The translations under genes and the position numbers were made by a program. Below the pieces are notes generated by a model that had not been told where the DNA came from, did not search any database, and was given only the letters and a program-made list of their open reading frames with translations. 64,000 bases of DNA from Siphonodentalium dalli (taxonomy: Eukaryota > Mollusca > Scaphopoda > Gadilida > Siphonodentaliidae): assembly GCA_032622095.1 (NCBI GenBank), contig CP136066.1, forward strand, positions 200,780,978-200,844,977. The letters are read 5' to 3'. Positions within the stretch are counted from its first letter, which is position 1, and every line of letters starts with the position of its first letter. Below are positions 56,753-64,000 of this stretch, piece by piece.

Positions 56753-56923
56753 ATGGAAACCGGAAATTCGGAAACCGACCATGAACAAAAAGTGTCTGGT
56801 GTAAATTATCCTCCCCAGATGGAAGTACCACCAAACTCATCCATCGCAAATGAACCCCTAGAAAGCCCCAGTAAATTTGCTGATAACTTAGGGAAAATCT
56901 GTAAACTAATACAAGTAATATAA
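56753..56923 (+). CDS. Short ORF, possible LINE ORF1 start
   Basis: 56 codons, ATG at 56753, stop at 56921-56923. Composition is protein-like: acidic start, Pro/Ser/Asn-rich centre (P-P-Q-M-E-V-P-P-N-S-S), then L-G-K-I-C-K-L-I. Nothing upstream or downstream confirms it. It could be the N-terminal end of a LINE ORF1 with the rest lost, since a LINE scrap on the other strand follows at 57160-57480. No domain recognised. Confidence 0.25.
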   Translation: METGNSETDHEQKVSGVNYPPQMEVPPNSSIANEPLESPSKFADNLGKICKLIQVI

Positions 56924-57159
56924 ATGCTCACGTAATGAACTGATTAACACTGATCTGGTCAGGCACATCCTGAATTCCACTATTGTAGTGGTATAAGATA
57001 AGATAAGTTTAATTGGCAAAACATCCTTATAAGGACAGTATGCAAACATAATAACATATAGTTGTACATTGAACACTATAATAAATAATATAATAGATGG
57101 TATATATACCCTTAGTAAAGCTGAATGTACATATGGTCGTCTCCTCTTCATTTATTCAT

Positions 57160-57480
57160 TGATTTATGAGGCGATGCTCATCGCGTGCGGAAAATAATCT
57201 TCGGATTATATGACAAATTGAAGTGCATGAATTTGAAATATTGTTGGATAGGATTTTGACAAGCTGTTCGGGTTGGGTCATGTTTTCAAAGTCTGGGAAC
57301 TGTATGTGTCTTCATACGATTTATGAGTTCGAGCCGTGGTGTGCGGTAAGCACTATATACATTCTAAAAGAAAGTGGTTTTCGTCTGCAATAGCATCATC
57401 GGAATAAAATATACACAGTCATTGTTCCAATGCCGTCGGTGGTTGGGTATTGCGTCCCTTTTCAATAGCCAATCTATGAT
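57160..57480 (-). pseudogene. LINE ORF2 C-terminal fragment
   Basis: On the minus strand the text near 57430-57350 reads E-K-G-R-N-T-Q-P-P-T and, after a stop, I-A-D-E-N-H-F-L-L-E-C. The pattern R-x-C-x-x-C ... D-E-x-H-F-L-L-E-C is the zinc-binding C-terminal motif of several LINE clades. Here the first cysteines are mostly lost. Stops break the frame and nothing of the RT remains. Confidence 0.5.
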
Positions 57481-58385
57481 TATGTACTGGTAAATAACCA
57501 GAACACACTCATGTTTTCTTTATTTGCAATAGAAGACGCCGCCGCATACCAGTACACAGCCAAATGTCACTCTTAACAATACCATAGCGAATGAACAGAC
57601 TTCCGACAAAATACGTTGTGCAAGCTTTTGTGGCAGCTTTATTGTTCAATACTATTACTAATATACATATATAAGCCTTTCTACATGACATTAACAGGAT
57701 GACTCAATCGCTCCTTCACATCAACATTTAAACTAATTGAATGCTAATTGAGTTGTCTATCGTGTGCCGTTATGGTTAATCATTCTCCTGGACAAAATAT
57801 AATATGTTTTTGGATTATCCCTCTTTTATCAAATTTACAAAACGGTAATGACTTGGGGGTGGGTCCCATAATAATCAAACCATTTCTAAATATATACCAG
57901 TAGACGCGAACAACTTAATGACTGGGTTTTTCCCATAATAGTTATAATCGGCCCATTTCAAATCCTACTTTAACAGATACAAAGCCTATCAGCTCTCACC
58001 TAATGTATTGATAATAAATGCAATTCATACTATTAAATAGTAATGTCACTTTACTGGGTGGCATTATATAATTATGACGTTAGGGCTAGTGTACATATGT
58101 ATGTACAAGCATATGAACGCTCAGTATGTAAAGTCGATTTCGAAAAAAATTATATAAATAAAAACACAAAATGACCCAATGTTCGTGTCCTGTTCAACGG
58201 GTACATAACTTCATATGGCATATACCGCAATGCACATAATAACTGGCCCACAGAAAATGCGAACTAACATTCTGCATTGATATGGTCCAGAAAAACCTTA
58301 TTTTTCAGAATATTTCAGCAATCCTTGATTTTTGTTGATTTAATCAACTAACTGAGCTGCGGTCCATGGTGGTCGTGATGCGAGA
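57481..58385. other. No gene recognised
   Basis: AT-rich spacer. The minus-strand frame at 57509-57691 has no motif. Confidence 0.4.
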
Positions 58386-58668
58386 GTGGCTAAAATGCAA
58401 GCTTGGCGCCAAGCTTGGCAGTTTTTAAGGCAGGTGACTAAAAGACAAGCTTGGCGTTTTCAAATTTTTAAAAAAGCCTTTTAAACGCTGTTTTCGGGTG
58501 AATTATGCGGGAATAGCACCAGTTAATTACTTATATGGCCCATTTTCGTAAATTAATCGACAATAGTGGCAGTAATGTCCCCGATTGGTTGGTTAATAGG
58601 GGGCGTGGTCACAAAATCAAAACATCGTCTTTTTACGCAGATTTCTTGTCGGTTTTTGGTCGATTTCG
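58386..58668 (+). mobile_element. Partial copy of the 13391-type inverted-repeat element
   Basis: Starts GAGAGTGGCTAAAATGCAAG like 13391 and carries the complement of that element's other features: AAGCCTTTTAAACGCTGTTTTC, CGTAAATTAATCGACAATA and GGGGGCGTGGTCACAAAATC. It stops matching near 58668, where a different repeat begins. The shared internal frame (58535 onward) differs by a few residues from that in 13510-13719. Confidence 0.75.
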
Positions 58669-58671
58669 GGA

Positions 58672-59036
58672 CATGACAATCTGCGGGATGGGATGGGATA
58701 TGGGACAAAACGACAATCTGCGGGACAGAATTTCAAATTGCGTGGGACGGCGGATATCTCGAGGAATACAGGGCGTAGGGGGCTCATTTTGGTGTCTAAC
58801 GAAAGGCCCACAAATATCCACACATATTAACCCCGTCACTATCCAAACACCAGAAGTTGCATTATTTGATCGACAACTGACCTAACATGGGGTGGAATTT
58901 GGGATAGCATGACAATCTGCGGGACGGGATTTTCAAATTGCGTGGGACGGCCGATATCTCGAGGAATACAGCGCGTATAGGGCTCACTGACCGGACACCG
59001 GAAGTTACATTATCCGGTCGACAACTGACCTAACAT
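58672..59036. repeat. Direct duplication with ACAATCTGCGGGAC core
   Basis: GACAATCTGCGGGA, CAAATTGCGTGGGACGG, GATATCTCGAGGAATACAG and CGACAACTGACCTAACAT occur in order in 58672-58886 and again in 58906-59036. The second unit lacks about 80 bp in its middle. Confidence 0.8.
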
Positions 59037-59200
59037 AAAATGCCACAAACACGAAAAACTGCGTTTGACATTAATGTTTAGAATTTAGATTTCTCGATGA
59101 ATACACTAGCAAACAACAAGTTTTAGGTATCAAATAACGCAGTGGAATACTGTGCATTCGTTTTTAGCTACAATATGGCTGTTTTAGTGCGAATATTGTA

Positions 59201-59503
59201 ATGGCGAACACGCAAACACGCTCCGATAAAACAGCTAAAAATAGTCTCGATGTTTACAATTACAGGATCGATTTCAGCCGGTATATTCAATATAATGGGG
59301 CGTATAGTATATCAAAATGTAGGATTAGACACAGGGAATGTATTTTTTTCCAAATGGGTCCACCAGGCGGTGAAATTGTTGCAGATATTCGCTCCAAGAT
59401 ATTCTCACTTATTTTTATTTCAGTTGTGACTAAAAGCCCAGATGCCGGAGCCCAGCGACTAAAAGCCAAGTTACAAAATAGATCAACTGGTTTGAACGAA
59501 TGA
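59201..59503 (+). CDS. Unrecognised ORF upstream of LINE ORF2
   Basis: 100 codons ending 199 bp before the LINE ORF2. It has a polar N-terminus (M-A-N-T-Q-T-R-S-D-K) and a basic C-terminus (R-L-K-A-K-L-Q-N-R-S). It is in the position expected for an ORF1 of an L1/Tx1-type element but is far too short and has no coiled coil or RRM that I can see. It could be a truncated ORF1, 5' untranslated sequence of the LINE, or unrelated. Confidence 0.25.
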   Translation: MANTQTRSDKTAKNSLDVYNYRIDFSRYIQYNGAYSISKCRIRHRECIFFQMGPPGGEIVADIRSKIFSLIFISVVTKSPDAGAQRLKAKLQNRSTGLNE

Positions 59504-59702
59504 ATATGTCAAATCTTCTCAACACAAAATTAAAGTTTTACAATTTTAGTTTTCCATACTGACAATTGCTGTTACACACTCTGGATGTCATTTGTTATTG
59601 TTACAAAAATAAAAATTATCGTAAATTTATCATTCATCGCGATGTTTAAAATATTATCATATATATGTCCTTATTCCAATCAAAATATTACTTCTTATGT
59701 AA

Positions 59703-62700
59703 ATGGCTAATATCAAAATTGTTGCACAAAACTGTCGAGGACTGTCTTCCGATCAAATAAAACGTAGGGATATTTTTGATAGATGTAGGACAAATTTCGA
59801 CATAACTTTATTGGTAGATACCCATTGTAGTAAGGAAACCGAGTCCAAGTGGAGAGCCGAGTGGGGTTATGATGCAATTTTTTCTTCATATTCTAGTTCA
59901 AAAAGAGGTGTAGCTATACTCTTCCGAAACACAATTCAATATAAAATTCATGACAAAATAATAGATCCAAATGGAAATTTTATTATTTTAGACATCGAGA
60001 TACAAAATCAAAGACTCAGCCTTTGTGCTATTTATGGACCAAATAAAGATGAGCCATCCTTCTTTGAAGGTTTTTTTACGAAACTAGAAGAAATGGAAAA
60101 TACTTCAATTTTAATTGCTGGGGACTGGAATGTACCTCAAAATTATGCAAATGACACGATAAATTACAAGCAAGAAAATAACACAAAATCATTCCAAAAA
60201 ATTCAACTTTGGAAAAATAAAATAGACCTACATGATGTATGGAGGCTACATAACCCGGATGCTCGGCGCTACACTTGGAGGGGTCCTGAGAAAAAAATGG
60301 CTAGACTTGATTACTTCTTAGCTTCATCAGATCTTCAACTTTTTATTAAAAAATCAGACATTTTGCCTAGCTATAAGTCGGACCATAGTCCGATAAGCTT
60401 AAATTTACAGTTTGTGTGTCATGCCAGGGGAAGGGGAACATGGAAGTTTAATAATAGCTTACTAAGAGACCGAGAATATATTGACCTAATAAAAAAAACA
60501 ATATCTGAAACTGTCGACCAATATAGCATCAACAATCAGGCAGAAACAACATCCATAGACTCTGACTCTTTCAATATTAATGATCAATTACTTTGGGAAA
60601 CCTTAAAAATCATGATTAGAGGAGAGACAATAGCTTACTCATCCAAATTGAAAAAAAATAGAGATAATATTGAAAAGATACTGGAACTAAAACTAGTTCA
60701 ATTATATGAAAAGCTAGATGCAGGTGATACAACTATAATAAATGAACTAGAAAGTGCCAAAACAGATCTAAGGACAATAAGAGATAAAAAAATACAGGGA
60801 ATTATCACTCGCACAAAAGCTCGATGGAAAATTGAAGGAGAAAAATCGACAAAATACTTTTGTAATCTGGAAAAAAGAAGTTATATTGAAAAATCTATTC
60901 CCAGTCTAATAAAAAGCGATGGAACAGAAACAAATGATTTCCCAGAAATTTTATGTGAACAACATAACTTTTACAAAGAATTATGTAGCTCAAAATTGTC
61001 CAATGACGAAGTGGTAGATGACATTTTTTGGGATGTAAATAACCCATTCTTTAACTTTTTGGAAGTGGAAGAGTCAGAAACTATGGAAGGTTGCCTACTG
61101 AACCATGAATGTAGCAAAGTCTTGAAAAAAATGAAAAATGACAAGTCGCCCGGTTCAGATGGATACACAGTTGAATTTTATAAGTTTTTTTGGAACGATC
61201 TTGGAAAATTTGTAATTAATTCACTCAATTATGGATTTAAATCAAAAAAACTATCAACAACTCAACGATGTGGAATTATAACTTGCATACCAAAACAGAA
61301 TAGACCTAGAAACTATATCAAGAATTGGAGACCAATCTCATTACTGAATGTTGATGCTAAAATTGGATCGGCAGTCATAGCAAACCGATTAAAGAAACAT
61401 TTGCCAAACTTAATTTCTGATACTCAGCTGGGATTCTTGTCAGGTCGATACATTGGAGAATCAACTAGATTAGTATTTGATCTAATACACAAATGTGAAG
61501 AAGATAATATACCAGGTATCCTCACACTGCTCGACTTTGAAAAAGCCTTCGACTCCGTAGAATGGAGCTTCTTGGAAAAATGTTTAGTATTTTTCAAATT
61601 TGGCCCAGATATAATCAATTGGATTAAGACTTTTTACAATGATATCTACAGTTATATAATAAATAACGGGCATTTATCAGAAAGAATAGATATTGAGAGG
61701 GGGGTGCGCCAAGGTGACCCTCTATCTCCCTATTTATTTATCATAGCTGTCGAGATCCTCAGCTCGGCACTAAAATTTAACCCAAATATCAACGGAATTA
61801 AAATCCATGACTCGGAATATGTTTTAACTCAATATGCAGATGACCTGAGCCTCTTTCTCCGGGATGACACACAATCATTAAATACAGCACTAAACTTAAT
61901 TAATTTATTTGCAAAAATATCAGGACTGAAAGTGAACTCTGATAAAACCCAGGTTTTATGGATTGGATCGAAGCGGGGCTGTGGTGAGGAACTAAACACT
62001 GACGAACAAATATTGTGGAACCATGATAGTTCCGTAAAGATCTTAGGTATAGAACTTAATCTTTTCAACGAGGATTATATCAAGAAAAATTATATTGACA
62101 AAATAACAAAAATAAAGAACTTATTAAATGATTGGTCATTTAGACAACTTAGTCTCATTGGAAAAACAACTATCATAAAGACTTTAGCACTCCCTATTCT
62201 GACACATTGTCTATCGGTTCTCCCATCACCATCTCAAGAAATAAAAGACATGATTCAAAAAGAATTTTACAATTTCCTTTGGTCCGGAAAAATTGATAAG
62301 ATTAAAAGAAATGTTGTAATTAATAAAACAAATTTAGGTGGGTTAAATTTCCCACATATTGACTCATTTGATAAAGCTTTGAAATTATCATGGGTTAAAA
62401 AAACATTAGACCCTTTACTAATAACTGGATGGAAAACCATATTTATAGATGATTTAGAAATATATGGAGGAAACAAAATTTGGTCTTTGAACAAAGAAGG
62501 ACTCGATATTGTTAGTTCAGACATGAACAATTTCTGGAAAAGTGTACTACATGCATGGTCTTTAGTAGAAAAAAAATCCACCACAGCCCCGGTCGACATC
62601 ATGTCACATCCAATACATTTAAATAAACATATTACTGTTAATCGTAAGAAATTTTTTGATAAAAATTGGATTAGCCATGGAATATATTTCATTAATGATT

Positions 62701-63512
62701 TAATGAATGAAACCGGGAATGGTTTTCTAGATTATTTCTCATTTTGCTCTATGTATGGTATTCAAACCCCATTCACTACATACCATGGTCTTTTGAATGC
62801 TATACCATCTGAATGGAAAACTATTTTGAGGTCAAATACAAAATTGGACTCTATTAATATGCAACATATTGAGACTGTGCAATCTGCAATAAAAGTATGT
62901 AAAACATTCTACCCAAAGTTTTTAGAAAATAACGCTATAAAGCCAGAACTGACACAGAAGAAATGGGATGAACGTCTTAAAAAACATATTAGCAATACAG
63001 ATTGGGAAATAATTTACTCAAATCCATATCAAATTACAGATGATACTGGTTTACAAACATTTCAATATAAAATTTCACATGATATCATTTACACAAACTC
63101 CAAACTATATAAATGTAACTTATCAGAAACTGAATTGTGTGGCTTCTGTGAAACTGCAAAAGAAACAAATTTACATTTCTTTCTTGAGTGCACAGTCTCA
63201 AAGACCTTACTCCTTCAGTTCCAAGACCTCCTGCAAAGTAAATGTAATATCACTTTTGAAATTATTCCTGATTTCATCATTCTTGGTTTGCGAAATAACA
63301 CCACTGACTCAAACATTATTGATATATGCATTTTATTATATAAGCGTTATCTATATTATTGCAAATTAAAGGCCAATGCACCAAGTATCCAAGGGCTTGT
63401 CCAATATATAAAATATTACAAAACAATTGAAACTTTCACTCCGCCAAAGTTCAAATCAAAAAAAGAAATTAATTTTAGAGAAAGATGGGAAGAAGTGAAC
63501 AGTCTGTTTTAA
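59703..63512 (+). CDS. L1/Tx1-type LINE ORF2, uninterrupted (endonuclease-reverse transcriptase)
   Basis: A single open frame of 1269 codons. N-terminal APE-type endonuclease: Q-N-C-R-G-L near residue 9, G-D-W-N with Asp 141, R-L-D-Y-F and S-D-H-S-P with His 228. Reverse transcriptase: K-S-P-G-S-D-G (about 481), N-W-R-P-I-S-L-L-N (about 540), D-F-E-K-A-F-D (catalytic Asp 611), G-V-R-Q-G-D-P-L-S-P (667-676), Y-A-D-D (711-714), then G-L-K-V-N-S-D-K-T. The C-terminus has a zinc motif C-x2-C-x8-H-x4-C (Cys 1146, 1149, His 1158, Cys 1163). All catalytic residues expected are present and no stop or frameshift occurs, unlike every other element here. The start at 59703 is the first ATG before the endonuclease motif. 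The nuclease nicks target DNA and the RT copies LINE RNA onto it. Clade placement (L1/Tx1) is from motif style. Confidence 0.92.
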   Translation: MANIKIVAQNCRGLSSDQIKRRDIFDRCRTNFDITLLVDTHCSKETESKWRAEWGYDAIFSSYSSSKRGVAILFRNTIQYKIHDKIIDPNGNFIILDIEIQNQRLSLCAIYGPNKDEPSFFEGFFTKLEEMENTSILIAGDWNVPQNYANDTINYKQENNTKSFQKIQLWKNKIDLHDVWRLHNPDARRYTWRGPEKKMARLDYFLASSDLQLFIKKSDILPSYKSDHSPISLNLQFVCHARGRGTWKFNNSLLRDREYIDLIKKTISETVDQYSINNQAETTSIDSDSFNINDQLLWETLKIMIRGETIAYSSKLKKNRDNIEKILELKLVQLYEKLDAGDTTIINELESAKTDLRTIRDKKIQGIITRTKARWKIEGEKSTKYFCNLEKRSYIEKSIPSLIKSDGTETNDFPEILCEQHNFYKELCSSKLSNDEVVDDIFWDVNNPFFNFLEVEESETMEGCLLNHECSKVLKKMKNDKSPGSDGYTVEFYKFFWNDLGKFVINSLNYGFKSKKLSTTQRCGIITCIPKQNRPRNYIKNWRPISLLNVDAKIGSAVIANRLKKHLPNLISDTQLGFLSGRYIGESTRLVFDLIHKCEEDNIPGILTLLDFEKAFDSVEWSFLEKCLVFFKFGPDIINWIKTFYNDIYSYIINNGHLSERIDIERGVRQGDPLSPYLFIIAVEILSSALKFNPNINGIKIHDSEYVLTQYADDLSLFLRDDTQSLNTALNLINLFAKISGLKVNSDKTQVLWIGSKRGCGEELNTDEQILWNHDSSVKILGIELNLFNEDYIKKNYIDKITKIKNLLNDWSFRQLSLIGKTTIIKTLALPILTHCLSVLPSPSQEIKDMIQKEFYNFLWSGKIDKIKRNVVINKTNLGGLNFPHIDSFDKALKLSWVKKTLDPLLITGWKTIFIDDLEIYGGNKIWSLNKEGLDIVSSDMNNFWKSVLHAWSLVEKKSTTAPVDIMSHPIHLNKHITVNRKKFFDKNWISHGIYFINDLMNETGNGFLDYFSFCSMYGIQTPFTTYHGLLNAIPSEWKTILRSNTKLDSINMQHIETVQSAIKVCKTFYPKFLENNAIKPELTQKKWDERLKKHISNTDWEIIYSNPYQITDDTGLQTFQYKISHDIIYTNSKLYKCNLSETELCGFCETAKETNLHFFLECTVSKTLLLQFQDLLQSKCNITFEIIPDFIILGLRNNTTDSNIIDICILLYKRYLYYCKLKANAPSIQGLVQYIKYYKTIETFTPPKFKSKKEINFRERWEEVNSLF

Positions 63513-63799
63513 TATTGAAATACTGTAACTATTACTCTCTTTTTACTTACAATGTAGTTCTACACAAAAAAATGCGGCCTCGGGCCGACCGATTATTTAC
63601 TATGCTATCTAACATATACTACAGAAGATATACTATATGAATCTAAGCTTATATAACGATTGGAACAATTTGATTACATATCATAACTATTGATGTATAA
63701 TTATGTCTGATTTATGTATACATTTCTGTATAAGTGATTGTTGAAGATGATGATAATTTATGATCCCAATAAAAATATTTAAAAAAAAAAAAAAAAAAA
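63513..63799 (+). mobile_element. LINE 3' untranslated region, AATAAA and poly(A) tail
   Basis: About 260 nt of AT-rich 3' sequence with a GC-rich GCGGCCTCGGGCCGACCG hairpin (63573-63590), AATAAA at 63769-63774 and a run of about 20 A ending at 63799. This is the signature of poly(A)-primed insertion. The sequence after the tail (ATGTCAATGG) should be target DNA. The best candidate matching duplication upstream is only ATGTCAA near 59509, too short to rely on. Confidence 0.8.
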
Positions 63800-63875
63800 T
63801 GTCAATGGTAAGACTATTCAAAAGAATATTCAAATCAAATAGTGTTTATAGACTTAAAAACTTATGTGTCCGCCA

Positions 63876-64000
63876 TTCATATATGCGGTGAAGTTCTCAT
63901 ATTATCTCCCAGTAATACGCGGGGGAGGTTCTCATATGAACATATTATCTGCCGGTCATACACGGTGGAGGTTCATATTATCCGCCGGTCATACGCGATG
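63876..64000. repeat. ~40-bp tandem repeat running off the window
   Basis: GGTTCTCATATTATCTCCC-type units with GCCGGTCATACGCG variants occur about three times (GGAGGTTCATATTATC phrases at about 63931 and 63967). The array continues past the right edge. Confidence 0.7.

Noticed and set aside
61829-62692. Minus-strand ORFs inside the LINE ORF2 (also 60971-61168, 61424-61618)
   Set aside because: Antisense shadows of the 1269-codon frame, which has full domain support.
59509-63810. Target-site duplication for the young LINE (ATGTCAA upstream, ATGTCAATGG after the tail)
   Set aside because: Only seven bases match, which is expected by chance in AT-rich DNA. The true 5' end of the element is unknown.

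Overview
The window looks like AT-rich, repeat-dense, non-coding DNA from an invertebrate animal. A lophotrochozoan, most likely a mollusc, is my inference. It rests on the many copies of GGGAGATAACTC-like and AGGTCAAGGTCA-like repeats, which I associate with molluscan genomes, and on the mix of LINEs, short inverted-repeat DNA elements and minisatellites. There are no operons, ribosome-binding sites, rRNA, tRNA or CRISPR arrays that I can see. Nearly every long reading frame belongs to a mobile element.

Layout: 1-3602 holds short tandem repeats, then a 1.4-kb unit repeated about 2.2 times. 5421-12050 is a cluster of inverted-repeat elements. It includes a 968-bp element at 8559-9526 built almost entirely from short palindromes around GATATC, and a TTAA-flanked piggyBac-like element carrying two 67-bp hairpins (11650-12050). 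A possible small host gene runs across 7502-18650: a promoter with TATA box and initiator, a 33-nt leader exon, a signal-peptide exon and a cysteine-rich last exon. As sequenced it has a reading-frame break in the second exon. 16178-22430 has minisatellites, a second TTAA hairpin element (19868-20331) and a 130-bp tandem repeat loaded with AGGTCA sites. 22680-24083 is a solitary LINE ORF1, split exactly at a TTAA by a small DNA element.

26856-30307 is a decayed CR1/Jockey-group LINE ORF2 with a (CTAT)n end. 31341-38500 holds remains of related elements: ORF1 pieces, a GIY-YIG remnant, a third hairpin-bearing element, and an ORF2 whose linker was tandemly duplicated and then hit by a 964-bp hAT element with an 8-bp target duplication. 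39720-44720 is a nested locus: a gag-type LINE ORF1 interrupted by a minus-strand LTR retroelement remnant, of which a 435-bp LTR, a polypurine tract and a broken env-like gene survive. 46160-58380 is mostly minisatellites, paired dispersed repeats and LINE scraps. The window ends with an apparently young L1/Tx1-type LINE: an uninterrupted 1269-codon ORF2 (59703-63512), a polyadenylation signal and a poly(A) tail ending near 63799.

Apart from the possible secreted-peptide gene, nothing suggests a host pathway. The genes relate to one another as layers of insertion, and several layers can be dated relative to each other from target duplications and interrupted frames.
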